Assembly (NCBI RefSeq): GCF_000004075.3
Contig: NC_026660.2
Coordinates: forward strand, 10,416,001-10,480,000
DNA from: Cucumis sativus
Lineage: Eukaryota > Streptophyta > Magnoliopsida > Cucurbitales > Cucurbitaceae
Length of the DNA stretch: 64,000 nucleotides
Direction: 5' to 3'
Within the stretch, counting starts at the first letter, position 1, and every line of letters begins with the position of its first letter. Below the pieces are notes generated by a model, which did no database searches, was not told the DNA's origin, and saw nothing but the letters and a program-made list of their open reading frames with translations. This document shows, one piece after another, positions 12,151 through 26,800 of this stretch. Both the position numbers and the translations under genes were made by a program.

Positions 12151-14305
12151 CTTTTTTTCTTTTTATAATTATTATTATTTAACTAAATTTTCCTTTTCCA
12201 TTTTAAACTAAACTATATCTCTAAATTCTTAATACATTTAAACATCCCAAACATTTTATTTGTTTATTATATTGTCAAAATAATATATATTTTAGTACAA
12301 TAAAGATATAGAGGGATTCAGTGAAAAAAAAAATTACTATTTGTCAAAATAAGTCATCTTTATTTTACTTCAATATTAGAATCGTAGAATCGAAAAAGTA
12401 TTCTATTGATATTCTTATTATAAAATATAATGAATTGCATCGATTTTAAATGTCAAACCTAGTATATTTGTTGTAATGTAAGGTTTATACCTTTTTATAC
12501 GAAACAACTTACAACTTCTATTATATTTTGTTTTGATAAATATTACGTGAAACTAATAATTATGCGAACGAAAGTATTCTTATATTTGTTTAGAAACAAA
12601 CCAATTTAGACTTTCAACTCAGCTTTTTGTTGAAGATTGTTGGTTTCCATTTTATTAATTTGATTTTTTGAAGAATTCTATACACCTAAGAATTGAAATC
12701 ATTTGAAAATGTAATCTCAATTCAAAGTTTAATTATAATATGTTACCAACAATATATTTTTTAACTAAATTTGAAGAATGGTATTAAATGATACAATTAA
12801 AGAAATTTAGATATTAAATTGGAGAATAGTACAAAATAGAAAATTTTACAAAAATATTTCTAAAGTATAACAAAAATTTAGATTATATAAGTAACATCGA
12901 TAGACAAAAATAGAAGTTTATAAGTGTCTACGATCTATATTGATATAATCCAAAATCTCGTTATGTTTTGTAAATATTTTAATTTATTTTACTATACTTG
13001 AAAATGTTTGGATTAAGTTGATATAATTAAAAAAAATATCAATTAAACTTTAAATTCTCATTTTTTTATTATTTAGTTTTACTATATGAAAGGCATAGAT
13101 TTAGACTTGCAAGTTTATGGAATTGATAAATTCATACATATTAAAAATAATTAGCCTTACTTACATTACATATTGTTGAACCAAAGCATTAAAAGAAATA
13201 TATATATTTTTTAAAAAAACTATAGCATAATTGATTAATTTAATTTGCACCAACATAAGCCTTCCTCAAATTAAACCTTCCCAAGAACAAATCACACAAA
13301 TGATATAATTATTCTATGTTTTTATTAAAAAAAGAAGAAAGAATTAGTCTCAATTTTAAAATTTGACATAGTTAATTAAATGTTTAATAACCATCCATTT
13401 ATATGTAGAGAGAGAGAAGCAAAATGACCAAAGCTAAGTTGACCTTTAGTTAACAACTTAATTAAGTATTATGTTTGAAGATTGAATTGATACTGATATG
13501 CATGCATTTGTTATTATAGATCTAATCCCTGAATTAAATTTTAATATTTGCTAATCAACTAATCAGTATGAATTTACATGATTGGTTGTAAAAACACATG
13601 TCCCTTCTTGTTGCTACCCAATTTATATTTAACTTAACTATCATTTGGTTGAAGTTATAGTAATTATGAAACTGATCTTGATAAAGAGATAGAAAATCAT
13701 GGATTATCATTCCACGACATCAATGGTACCGGTATGTTGTAGGATTAGTAAATCGAACTGAACAATATAAAAAAGAACATTTGAAGTTATTTCGAATATT
13801 TTATTTTGAAATGAATTATAAAGTTAGTTCAAACTTCTAGACGAGTATTTATTTGATCTTGGAACCTTAAAGAAATATGTAACTGATCTTTAAGGATTTG
13901 TTTGGTAACTTATTTGTTTTCAGTTATTTGTTTCTGAAATTTAATATTTGAAAAATAGATTTGTTTGGTAATTGATTCATTGTTTTGTTGTTTAAACAAA
14001 AAAAAAAAAAAAAAACTTACTTTCAAAATTAGAAAAAAAAAACTTACTTTCGTGTGAATTGTATCGTTGACTTGTTGGCAAGTTTTATCTTCGCTAACGT
14101 GAAGTTAAAATTTTAGACTCGTATCAAATATAAAACTAGAAAATAATTGAAGTAAACTTATCTGTACTGCATCACCCCAAACCCAAATTGGAAAGTTTCA
14201 TATACTAAACTTGTATTTAATTAATTAACTAATCAAATAATTAATTAAGCGTAACATGTCATGATTAGTTAATTTTTTTTCATGTAGATTCTCTATCTTC
14301 CTCTG

Positions 14306-14314
14306 TTTATAAAT
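14306..14314 (+). promoter_or_regulatory. Candidate TATA box of the FIT gene
   Basis: TTTATAAAT sits about 62-70 bases upstream of the FIT ATG at 14376, which would give a short 5' leader. Position and sequence fit a plant TATA box; the transcription start itself is not visible. Confidence 0.5.
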
Positions 14315-14375
14315 TAGCCCATTAATCACTTTATCTTGATCCATCAAAATATCAATTTACTAATAAAGTTTTGAA

Positions 14376-16021
14376 ATGGAGCAATTTGGGAGGCATTTAA
14401 TGACGGACATCAACGATCAATTTGAGCTCCAAGATTTCATCCATGGCGACAACTTTGATCAATATGTGAATCTGATTCGTGGAGGGAACGAAACTCCGAT
14501 CTTCAACAATAACTTTGATCTCGATTTCATGAACGGTTGCTTGATCGAGAATCGTGTGGTGGATCAAAGCTTGGAATACATTGTAGATTCAAATATGGTG
14601 ATGAATTCTGATCCAAATTCTCTGTTTAGTACATTGGAGAGTTTCAATAGCATCATGAAAGAAGTTGAAGATGAAGACGAAGACGAAGATGAAAACGAGT
14701 CTGTAGAGAATTCTTCTTCCACAACCTCAAAGAAACCTAAGGCAGATAGAACAAGAACTTTGATTTCTGAAAGAAGAAGAAGAGGAAGAATGAAGGAAAA
14801 GCTTTATGCATTGCGTTCATTGGTTCCAAATATAACTAAGGTATCATCAATTAATCCTTACATTCATAATAGTTAATAAGTTTAGACAATACTTTTTAAG
14901 AAAAAAGAAACAAAGGAATGCATTTTGAATAGACATGAGAAAATGCATTAACGAGAATGAGATAATAAAAATAAAAATAATTATTATTATCATTGTCATT
15001 TAAATTTTAAGTTTTATTTATTCCCATTTAATGTGAGAAATATTGTGTGAGGTTGGAATACTAATTATTAATGATTTTGAAATAGTTAAAATCATTTTTT
15101 TCGTATTTAAAATTGTGAGGAACAACGACCCCTACATATCTCCACAATGATATGATATTGTTCACTTTACATTCTCATGACTTTTCTTTTGATTTTTTAA
15201 AATTACTTTTTACAAATGAAGATAGTTGTTCTCACTTATATCTATATATCCATGATCATCATTTCATTCACTGATTGCATGTGTATAACCATTTAAATTC
15301 GAGTTTGGAATGAAATGGTAAAATATTGAATGAAAGATATGGAGAACAATGCAGATGGACAAAGCTTCCATCGTTGGAGATGCAGTGTTGTATGTGAAAG
15401 AGCTACAAATGCAAGCAAAGAAGCTCAAATCAGAAATATCAGTTTTGGAATCTTCAATCAACGAAACACAAAAAGTTCATAGAGATCAAACCAAAAAGAA
15501 AATTATTCAAACTTCATATTCTGACCAATTCCTCCCCACCAAAATAATTCAGGTACATTTTTCAAGTTTGAGAGACAAAAAATTCGTTCATGTTTTGTGA
15601 TGAAGTTCTTGAACCTAAGCTGGTACTAATATACAATTTGGGGATGTATTTTCTTTTAAAGCTGGATGTGTTTCAAGTAGAGGAAAGAGGGTTTTATTTG
15701 AGGCTAGTTTGCAAGATGGGTGAAAGAGTAGCCATGTCTCTTTACAAAGTTCTTGAATCTCTCACCAGCTTCATTATTCAAAGCTCCAATTTGACTTCTG
15801 CTTCTGACAGATTCATTCTCACTGCTACAATTAATGTAATTATTTTTAATTCAAACAAATGATTGAGCCGTTTTTGAAAAGCAATCGAACACTTTAAACC
15901 GAATAGAATGCTTATAATCTGTTTTATTTTGTAGGTGAGGGATTGTGAGGTGGACATGAATTTGCCAAATCTGAAGCTTTGGCTAACTGGGGCACTTCTT
16001 AACCATGGATTTGAGTTTTAA
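14376..16021 (+). CDS. FIT: FIT/FER-type bHLH regulator of iron uptake
   Basis: Four exons: 14376-14840, 15355-15552, 15662-15835, 15935-16021; 924 nt, 307 residues (Arabidopsis FIT has 318). The N-terminus has the family pattern ELQDFIHGDNFDQYVNLIRG. An acidic Asp/Glu run, partly encoded by a GAAGAC-like repeat near 14670-14700, precedes the bHLH. The basic region is RTLISERRRRGRMKEK with Glu and Arg at DNA-contact positions; helix-loop-helix follows as LYALRSLVPNITKMDKASIV then GDAVLYVKELQMQAKKL, split by intron 1. The C-terminal block has VEERGFYLRLVCKMG, SLYKVLESLTSF and NLPNLKLWLTGALLNHGFEF. FIT dimerises with subgroup Ib bHLHs and activates root Fe(III) reductase and IRT1 transporter genes in Strategy I plants. 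The closest alternative is a FER-like paralogue; the domain order and both ends argue for the orthologue. Confidence 0.93.
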
Positions 16022-17847
16022 TCGCATCTTTCTCCATTTTTTAACTTTTCTGTTTAACCCTTTAAACTAATACAGAGATTGTAATTATTTTAATTGGCAA
16101 CTTTGTATTTGAATTTTGAAATGGAGGGAGCAACAATGCATCAATGTGTACTTTCGTATTTTCTTAGAGATTTGACTTCTTAAATAATAAACTTTTCATC
16201 GAATGCACTCAATCCCAACTATTGTACATTACCATTGTGCCACAGAAAAATACAAGATAAGTGAATCGTTTTTTCACCAAAGTTGAAGATTAAAATTTTG
16301 TTCTCACCATTGTTGAATTAAACAAAAACATTACCTACGTATAAAGTAATCCAACATACAAGTTTGATAAGAGCCACACAATCTATACATCCCAATATAA
16401 AAACTTCAAGAGCTAAATGAGAACACTTCATATCAACATCTCTTGTTTTGGTTGAATTTGAACTCCCAGATTCAACATGCAGTTCCAGTGAGGTTAGGAA
16501 TGTTGGCCAACAGCATGGTGTGGGGGAGTTTTCCCAGGAACATTGTTGGAATGGTCATTGCACAGTTGTGTTCCTTCGTGAATGGAAGTTCATTATTTGG
16601 GAGGAGGAATCAACAGCAATGGGAAATGGTTCAGCTTTAGAAATATCTTTAAATCAATGCAATTGCGTTGAGCAATTGAATGTACAAGCTTTGGAGACGA
16701 AGGTCAAGTCAATATCACTGAACCAAACTTCACTAAACTTCACTTTGGCTCACTTTAATTCAAAGGTTGTTCAGTTCTGTCACAAGTCACAAGGAAGTAA
16801 AACTAATGACGATCAGGTGCAATATGGAAAACCAATCCTTACCAGTTCTAGAAATGTATAATCCATCAGTGAAATTTATCCCACATGTCTGCTCCCCTCT
16901 TTGCTAATGTGTCATGGATCAACTGTCAAGACTCTGGAAACAGTAGATTGATTGATCAATACAAAATCCTCCCTGCAATTGAATCATGATTTATGATGAT
17001 AATATAGAGTAGACCAGAGATATTAAACATGACTTTTGACCAACAAAAAATTACATTGCCCAAACGACAAGAAATGTATGGTTAAAGATAAAAACCCCAA
17101 CACCCGATTGACCACTCCGGCTAATCATAGTTATGTATGATGTACATCACATTATATGAATATTATCAACCAATAAGAAGCCACTTTCTACCAGGCCAGG
17201 AAGGAACTATCAATTGGAATAACTTAACAATAACATTGACAGATAGTTTCAAATTTTCCAATAAAAGCAGGACCAATCACCATATACACAAAACCAGCAA
17301 AATGCAATACCTGGAGGCTGGAAACAGCTTAATAGGCTGGTCTCATCCAGTCTGGGAGAAGCAGCTCACAGTCACTGGGTATTTATTGCATGCGTATCAT
17401 TGTGATAACCACCAAAGAGGAAGTATCCAGGTAGACACTTCACATTTTACATCCGCCGTCATTGCTTGGGATATCTGTTGGTGACAAATCCAAGCGAAGA
17501 GTCCCACGTTAGAAAAGCTTAAATTAAGTAACTAATGTCAAGTAAACTATTTCTAATCACATAGATATATATCCTAAATCATGCAGGAGCAATACACGCA
17601 GATAACAGGAAGTCAGAAACACCCTAGGAGGAAATGAACAATCCGGTATAAATACTTGAGGTGAGCTTGTGAGTAAATAAAATAATATGAAGAAAAAAAT
17701 CTAATTAACCATTGAGCATGAAAATACGTCTTACCAACACTTTGATGAACCTGGTAAAATATGCGTGCATCTCTTTTTTATTGAATGACTGAAACCCTTC
17801 ACACATGCAGGTCATACAGATCAAGTTTCCAATGTTTAAAATTCTGA
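16022..17847. other. FIT 3' UTR and sequence downstream of SMG8
   Basis: FIT 3' UTR probably occupies the first 150-200 bases. The rest lies 3' of SMG8 (minus strand) and may include its 3' UTR. Two open frames on the plus strand, 16448-16861 (137 codons, TTG start) and 17137-17484 (115 codons), match no family I know and show no plausible splice partners. No gene is called. Confidence 0.4.
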
Positions 17848-20800
17848 TTATGTTTGAGATCCCTCATCTAGATTGCCAGACTTTGACAGGATCTGTAATG
17901 TTGTGCCCCCAATAATCCATGCAGTCGCTTCAGGTTGATGTTGAAGAGGGTTAAGAGGGTGGAAACTTCCATCCTCAAGTTGCACACCATAGACAAATGG
18001 AAGCCTAAGTGTCAGAAAACTATCGGGGGGCAAGACCAGTTGACATCCAAATGTGAACTGTAGTTTCTGCTGCCTTTCTGGAACAGAAGGGGGCAGACAC
18101 GACTCCTGCAAGTAGAAGATCAGTCAAGGGTGTAATTGCACCAAATAACAACAATAGACCATGGTGGCTGAGGGAATGAAGCATGTGAAAAGCTAATTAC
18201 AATCGGGCTTGACTACAGAAACTAAATTTTTAGAGAACTCTTCAAAAATCACTCGCGTAAAACTAGGAAAAAAATGCAATACAGCATGTTGTAATTAGAA
18301 GCAACTATAGTTTGGCTTCTTTTAACTGGTAGGGTAGATAAGAGAAGCTAGTTGCTGTAACTCTACAAGGTTTTTTATGGCAAAAATTTGATGGGTTGTT
18401 GAAATTTGATATTACTATCAAAGCAAGTGTGGGTGAATTCCGGGAGAAATTTTGGTCTCTGTTGGTTTTTTATTTTTATCTTTAGTTAGAATTAGTGGGC
18501 TTTGCCCAAGGAAAGATTTACCCTAACTTCCTTTCCTTTTTATCATAAATTTGTTGTCAAATTATTTTCTCCTTCGTATCTTTTGTTGATATGAACAAAT
18601 AATAAGAAAGTCATATTGGTTTTTCTCTCAATATTCGAGTTTCCACATAACTCAGTGTCTATTTTCTTTTACCTCTTTTAATATGGTATCACAGTAGGGT
18701 AAAAATGAAAACACGAGTATTGATGAAACCAAATAGAGACAAACGAGACAGCCGCCGCCGCCGCCATGGAAAATTTGCTCCACCAGCTTCAAAAGCCGCC
18801 GGTGATCACAACGAGCCCACCCTGGAGCCAGCCATGCTGCCTAGTGGAGGGAACGAGCCGCATGCACCACATCTATTTGCCCACACGCCGCCATCCGTCG
18901 TCTCCGCAATTCAGTCAACCTACTCCCAACCGTGGTCCTCTGTCCAGCCTTAGCACCCTCTTGGTCAGCCGCACATCCACTTACCACCGCTGCATTCGTT
19001 TCACGCCTGACCTTTTTTCACGCATCGTTACATTTTGATCCTTTACAGTCGTCGCACTTCTGTGGTACCAAGATTGATCAACTCCATAATAAAGCAAGGT
19101 TTGAAGTTAGTGAATCTTTGGCACAATCCAAACATCGACTTGTCGATGTATTCCAAAAACTCGGTAACTTCGTTCCCTACTTTATCCTCAAATTATATGA
19201 CTAGTTCTCTGGCACTATCTACAAGTGTCTTTCCACGAGAGAAGCTGAATGACCATAACTATATTTCCTAATTTCCTTTCCCATTTTATCATAAGCTTGT
19301 TATCTATTTATTTTCCCCTTTGTATCTTTTGTTGATACGAGAAAATAATAAGAAAGTCAGATCGTGGTTTTTCTTCCGGTACTCGAGTTTCCATGTAACT
19401 TTATGTCTATTTTCTTTTATCGCTTTTAATATCTTTTATATATATATATATATATATAATTTTAATAAATCATTATTGTTTCTTTTGCCACCAATTCCTT
19501 ATAGAAATAAATGCAACTCACAAGTCCTTACAGATGAATCTTCCCTGAGTGTATTCTTTGTAAATGCAGTGGTAGAGTATGGATCAGCCTCAGCCACCTT
19601 AGTGACCATTCACAATGAAATTTTGGTAATACCTGCTAGGCACTTTCACTTTGGCCATTCCCTCAAGAATCTTAGATGGTTCAGAGGTGCTTTTGTGCGG
19701 TCAAAGGTTCAAGAAAATAGCAAAGGTGCTTTAACTTAATGATAGTAGGTCACTCTTGTGGGAAGGGTGGTTTGAGAGATATAGGAGAGTAGGAGTCGTT
19801 CTAAAAGGAGGAAAAGGTCTGGCAAAATATTTGGCATGGGAATATTTTTCTGGCCTTCTCTTGGAAAGTTTCATCTAATTCTTTCTAATAACTACTCCTT
19901 ATCCTCCATTCAGTTGGAGAGTCCTTTTGTAACTCCTTTGACTTTTTGCAAGGGCAGTTACACTCCTCTGTAAAGATTATGGTTTTCAGTCAAATTTTAT
20001 ATTTCTAAGTGAAAGAATGTATTACAGAGGTATGGAATTCAGTCAAAAAAGATTCAAAACATCTTTAAAGAGCTTTGGATACTTCAAAATTTCTGAAGGG
20101 CCAATCTGGCTCTATTCTGAAAGCATACAGCTTGAATCAAAATCCTTTCTAGAGTCCTGGTCAATGAGAGGAAGGAGTTTTATCCTCGTAAAGCCAAGAT
20201 TAATCCCATCAATGGTTTCCTAGGGAAAATGCTGATCTTCTCCTATAAAAAATTCGGAGTTAAAGTCACTAGATAGGTGAAGTTTTTACCTTGGCGCTAT
20301 ATGGGAAAACCAGTGCACTGCACAAGGTTCAAAAAGCAATTCTGACTCCAACCTTTAGCCAAATAGGAATTCTTTTCATTAAGGAGTGAGAAAGTCAAAC
20401 CCACATTTTCGTTTATTGTTCCTTCACAAAAAGTATGTGGCACAAATTACCTACTGGACCACTTCAAGCTGCCCTGGAGTCATCCAGGGAGTATGGATAA
20501 GGCCTTCTTTCATCTCCTGCTTGGCAACATTTTCAGAAGGTTTAATACTTGTGGTCAGTTTATTTACCGCTATGGTTTGAGAATTATTCTAAAGAGGAAC
20601 AAAAGAAGTCCTCAGAAATCAATGTGTGAGGGGGATGTAAAGGATCTTGCTTTCTTCTAGTCACGAGATGGTATACTCAGTACTAAAAATTTTGTAATTT
20701 CTTTCATTTTCTGTCCATCCCAACTAGAGACTTTTTATGATAACTTGGTTCCGTTACTTCTATACGAGTTGAGATTTCTTCGTTTCCTCTCTTCCGTACT

Positions 20801-23800
20801 TTCCTCCCAACAATATAATTGCTGTATATCACAACAAGAAGGGGAAAAACTCCGATAAAGCAGGGACCAAAGCTGTAACTAATGCTCATTACTCAGTGGA
20901 CAGACCATTGTAAGTACTAACTTTGATAGATTTGATAAGAGAAAATATAGAGAGATGAGAGAAACATATTTTCCATCCCGATTAAATTTTCAATGCTCAA
21001 GCCAAGTCAAACCCAAAGAGAAACAACACAGCAAGGGCTTACTTGAAGTATAGTTTAAAAATGGGAACTTTTCTTTTTAAAAGAACAATTGTTTTCATTG
21101 AAAAAAAAATAAAAGAACGGGAACATGTTAGGATGTGGTAATAAGAAATGCTTTTTCTCCTTGTGTTTTATGATAATAAATCAAAGAAGTGAGTGGATTT
21201 TGATCACATTGGAAGGCACTGTTTTTCCCCCTCAACTCCTAATATCAGACATTAAAGAATGAAACAAACAAGAAATTTTACAAATCAACTAAATCTATTT
21301 TGGACTCTAATATAAATAATATATAGCTCAACATTTCAAGTTCCATTCTAAAATAATTAGGAATGCACATTCATAGAAAATCGAGACAAACCTCAAATTG
21401 TATCACTGGATGGGTAGCCAAAACTATTGGAAAGGGAGGTGTCACCTGGCATCACATTATGAGTTATTTTTTGGTTATTGATTAATCAAAAGAAAGCAGT
21501 ATGATAAATAAGATGCTTCTTTACAACATGTTAGAAACCAAAATTATGAAAATTATACATTTCATCATGGAATGTGAACAGTCAAGAGCTTAGTATGCCA
21601 TAGTTCAAACTTTTAAAAAGGTGAACAAAAAAATGGACCTAATATTTCTTAAAAAAGTAATTTCACGATGGAATTTACAAAGAGGGAAGAGGATCAAAAC
21701 CCACTTCAGCTCTATCTAAGAATTTACAAATAGCTAGCATGTGTTTGGAAGTGCTTTTGAAATGACAAACGTACTTGAGCCATTCTTAAAAGCATTTCTC
21801 CCCAACAGAGTAACATAAAGTGCTTTGGGGAAAAGCAGAAAAATTGCAGTGCTTTCTGTCAAATGTCTCATAAAGAGTGCTTTTAAGAATGTTAAATTGA
21901 ACGTCAAAGTGATAAATAATTAAGCATGTTAGAAAGTACATTTTGAAAGGCTGTTGCATCTTGCTCTTGCACTTCAAAGAACACCTTGGGATGATGTTCT
22001 ATTTCTATGACATTGACAATGAACCCAAACTTAACAGAATACTATGTAAAGATACTACAACTGTATCTTTGTATAGAAGTTCTCAAATGAATTACAATAT
22101 AAGTTCTTCAACAAAATACCATATAAGGTTCAAATTCCAGAAAAAAATTACCAGAACACAGTGGACTAACACTTACGTAAGGGAAATCTATAATCAACAT
22201 AAAGACCTCAACGAGACAAACGATTAAAACAATGTCGAACAATAAAACCTGGACCCTTTTGTCTTCTTCCCCGCAAGGATGAAGCAGCCACCTCCTTTCC
22301 AGAAATTATCTTCGATACCTCTCTCTCTCTCCTTCTATTTATTCTAACTAACTGCTGGGCCCCACTGTGTGGTGGTCCTGCCCTTTTTTCCTCTCCCCCT
22401 GACCCACGTGTAATTCTGTTTTTTCCCTTATTCTTCCTACTATACGTGATAAGTATAGGGGGTCTAGCATATTATTAGCTTATTGCCTATTCAAAAAATA
22501 AAGTCCACGTATATATGTAATGTTAATATACTATTAAGTTATGGTAATTCAACATAGCATTACTTTTACCACCTATATTTTTTTTTTTAAAATGAGACAA
22601 GCTCCTTTATTATTAATAAACTCAAAGTACAAGAGAGCTATACAATGAGAATAATAGGGAAGCTAAGAAATGGGGGAGAGAGGGAGAAAGGATCAGTAGG
22701 TGCACCCGAACATCTCAACTAGGTTGACACCCCCATAGCACCCTCATCATATCCAAAATACAAAGAACAAGAACAATACTAAGGTCATGAAAAGACCAAA
22801 GTAAACCAACGGCTTTAGGATCCTAATGAAAGCAATGAATTTAAGAATAAATTCTAAAAAAAATAGTAAAAAAAATTAAAAGGATTAATTGAGAGGGTGA
22901 AATAAATATATATGATGTTATTTATTAACTTCTAGATGATTATTGTCTTTAGTACTACTTGGTTATTTATTTTCGTGCCTATTATCAATATTCCTTCAAT
23001 TTAAATCAAGGCTTATCCCTCACGCTGCCTCAAGGCTTATGTTTAATCCTACAAAGGAGAGCCTTGCGACCATTTTAGGCTTAAAAAATACTAGCAAAAA
23101 TAGATGACCAGGATAAAAAGAACCAAGATAAGAATGCAAAAACAATAATCTCCTACAACTTTTCCGCAGGTTCCCCAATGGTTTTAAAGCATCTTCTCTT
23201 CTTGGTCAAATCAATCAAAGGACACCAAAAATCAAAACCAATATAAAGTTTATGGCATCATCAAAGAAAGCATACACTGGAAAAGCGTAACACAGCTGCA
23301 ACAATACTTAAGAGAGAACTTAAGGCATTAGAGAGGGAAAAATAAAAATAAAAATTGTAAAAGAATGGCGTACCATGAAAATCCTTTGAAGTTGAGATAT
23401 TGTGCCAGAGAACTTAACATTTGGGGGATCTTTCTCATTCTTTGAGAGCTTGCAATGTGGGCAGTTCATGAAAATTGGTAGGTCTCGGTTCAACATGAAG
23501 AAACCAGATCCATTGTCCTCACTGCCAATAGACTTAACACCTTTTTCTAGGTCCTTCATAGAATTGGAGACCGTTGCACTAACAGATGTCAGATTGTTTG
23601 CTGTCATTCTTCTAATATTGTTTGACTGGTCATCTGAATACATGCTACCACCGCTAACTGCATCCTTTAACTTATCTAAACTTCTTTGCTTACTTGAGCC
23701 AGTAGCATTTGCTACACTAACACTATCGCGAGCTTTACCATGACGATCGCTTTTACCATATTTCAGAGGATCAACCATATTGCATGCAGCACCTTGCGCA

Positions 23801-26800
23801 TGAGTATGAGATTCTTTAATTGTGGCAAAAGGCGATCCAAGTTCCTTAAGATGGTCAGGATTTAGTAGGAAGCGGTGCCCATGAGGGCATTCATGTTCAA
23901 AGCCAATATATACAAGTGTTTGCTTCAGAAGAGGGTTTTTAGTTTTTTCAAGACTATTGGCATTCATCGGAACTACATTAGTACCTACCTGTAGAAAGGC
24001 ATTGCTATCTAAATGCTCATTGTTGCTAATCTCATTTGAGTTTTTTGAAAGCTTAATAACATTTTCCAAGTTCCTTGAGCCAAGGTTATCGACAGTAACA
24101 TAGCCTCGTTCATGACTATTAACAACCTTACTTTGCTTGATACGCTTATCAATATCTGATGAAGAATGTTTCCTCTGCTGGAGGGGTGGAAATCGAACAT
24201 CTACACCTGATGATCCAGCCACAACCTCAGAAAAAGGTTTTCGCAGGGTAAAGTTGGGAAGGATTCTACCGCTTGTGCTTTTTTTATCTTCAGCTTTAAT
24301 GTTACCTGTGAAATTTCTTTCATTATGGATTCCAGACTGTAAATCCCTTGACTTCAGTTGTGCTACATCTGCCATCTTTGTGTTTACATTTACATTAGGT
24401 TCAACCTTAGAGTCTACGAGTGACTTAATTAAGGAACCATGCAACATTATATTATCTGTAAAATCGATTGGAGTCTTCCTGATTCGAGTACTAATTTTCC
24501 ATTTGAGTAGGAACTTTTGAGTCAGACAAAATCCACTCTGGAGTAAACCTTTTGAAGGATCGTAGTACTTTGCACCACCAACTCGAATCAGAGTCCATGA
24601 TGATGGTTGAATGGGTTCTGTCATGCTTACTCCTGGGAACTGTACAATTGGAAGAAAATTGTCACAGTCAGCAAATCGGTTGAAAGTAACATTTGCTGAT
24701 TCAAAATCAAAAGGATCAGATCGTAGTCGTCGTGAACGGCCACAAGCACAAGCATGTAGGAAGACATATCCACTTGAATGGTTTTTTGGCATGGTTTCTA
24801 AAGGCGAACCTCCATTCTCAGTGCTGTGTCTCTGATGCATACATGGTTTTCCAGTCAGACTAATAGCATCACACAGCTGCCTCCCAGAATTCCAAATGGA
24901 TTTGCATTCTTCCTCCAACCTTTTTGCGAAACGTTGCACTGCAGGTCCCTTAACCATTGAATGGAAAGCAAGCAAAGCCTTCTCCAGGTGGGCTTCATGC
25001 TGTGAAGTAGGGTAACACGCAGGTAATTCTCTTAGATAAACCTCTTTTGCAGCTGGCAATGCTCTTTCACACCATGAAGTTGAAAACTTCATATTTAAAC
25101 CTTTACCACTTTCCAACCAAGATACAGCAATATCTAAAGGATCCATACCCTTCAAAGCATTTCCCTCAATCGATGAAGAATGAATGTGCCGATGACGTGG
25201 TTTTCGTTTATTAATTTCCACTTCATCTATGCAACCACCTTTTGCAGAGAGAATCCCCTGGAGAATTTGTTGACTTGAAGACAACCAAATTTCCATACTT
25301 GGTAGTTCAGGAGTAGTAAAAGTTTTTCCAGATGCAACAGATGCTGCAGCTGCAGCAGCTGCAACAGCGACCATGCCAACCCCACCAGCTGAACCACTGC
25401 TTGCACTATGAACCATTCCACCTCTACCCCTTAGAATATCAGACTGTCGATAAATAAATTCCTTTAGAGATACTATATCCTCTTTGCTAGCACTTTGACC
25501 AAGACTTTCAAGAAGAAGAGAATCAGATGTAGTTTTTCCATTCAAAACATCTTCCACAAGGCTTGTGGCAAACTCCAGAGACTCAGCTGTATTATTTGTT
25601 GACCTATCCACCAGAACAACAGCTTTTGATGCATCAAGTGAAAACAAAGGTGCAGAACTTGAGGCGCCTCCACCTCTAGACCCAGCATGACTGGTGTCAG
25701 AACCAGTAAGCGTTCGACATTTCTTGATTAGAAAACGAATTTGTGCTTCAAGAGATGACTGCAATTTCTTCCTGAAACCACCTTCTGATTTGCTCACAGG
25801 ACGGGCAAGCACAACTACAGATCCAGAACCTTTAACTGGCACATTTGGCCTAGATATACTGTCTGAACTTGGAGATTGATTAAGTGATGCTGTATCTATT
25901 CCCTCCACATTGGAACTAATCATTGGGCCATCTAAGAAGTCATCAACGAAAATAAAAAGTATGACTGGAGTACACTGCCCAGGAAACAATGAGGTATAAG
26001 AACCTAAACCCGACATTACAGAGATGCCGGAAGCATTGCGTGTTAAGATAGAACCACTTCTAATTGGAGAAGAATTATTAGACACAGGTGCTGAAGCAAC
26101 AGACCGTGAGGCAGATGAAGACTGCAATCTAGATGGCAATGGTGGTGTAGCACGAGATTTTACAAATGGAGTTAAAACATGCTTAGCAGATTGTAAAGCT
26201 CTAAACTTTTTCAAAATACTAGTATCAAACCGCGACCCCTCCTGAATATATATGATTACATGGCAAACCTGCACCAGTAATTGAGTTAATCACAACATTT
26301 CGATGATACAGACAAACAATCCAATTCAAACGATCTTGAAGAAAATAAATGAGAAATTGAGAAGCACTCACAGAGAACATAAAAAGCATTCCCTGAAGAT
26401 CGCCAAAATCATGCTCCTGAATCTCCGAATCATAATCTGCTTCCACATCAAACACGGAGCTCCTGTGGGAAGAAAATTGCAAAAAGAGAATGCCCCTTTC
26501 CTCCTCGTGGTAATAACTAATTCGTCGCCGCTTGAACCATTCTCGAACTTCCTCTTTCTCAACATCTAATTTCTTATCCAATTTACCGGAACCAAAGACA
26601 TTGGAATCAATAACCCGATTGATGAGTTGAATCGAATCATCGGGTCTCCTCCCAATGAAACCGACGACAACGACGGTGTCGGAAAAGCGAGGAAGGGATG
26701 GCAACGGCGAGGAAGGAGGAAATGAAGTAGAGGGTTCCGGTGAAGCAGAATGAGGAGGGAGAGGAGTTGGGGAAGGTGAAGAGGAAGAGGAAGTGGGAGT

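Larger units (their letters stand above)
10627..14375. other. Intergenic spacer with possible promoters
   Basis: The first 400 bases are relatively GC-rich and are probably the promoter and 5' leader of the CHY-RING gene (minus strand). A TTA/ATT microsatellite lies near 11030. From about 11680 to 12150 there is a cluster of G-box and GGCCCA-type motifs, listed separately. The remainder up to FIT is AT-rich with homopolymer runs (for example near 13990) and no ORF that looks coding. A short ATG frame at 10923 (about 42 codons) was not judged real. Confidence 0.5.

Noticed and set aside
16448-16861. 137-codon plus-strand open frame downstream of FIT
   Set aside because: It starts with TTG, not ATG, resembles no known domain, and overlaps another frame with a different reading. 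No splice partners with matching phase were found.
17137-17484. 115-codon plus-strand open frame
   Set aside because: No family resemblance, and it lies in the probable 3' region of SMG8 on the other strand.
24137-24835. Plus-strand frames inside SMG8 exon 2
   Set aside because: Antisense to a 965-codon exon with family motifs.
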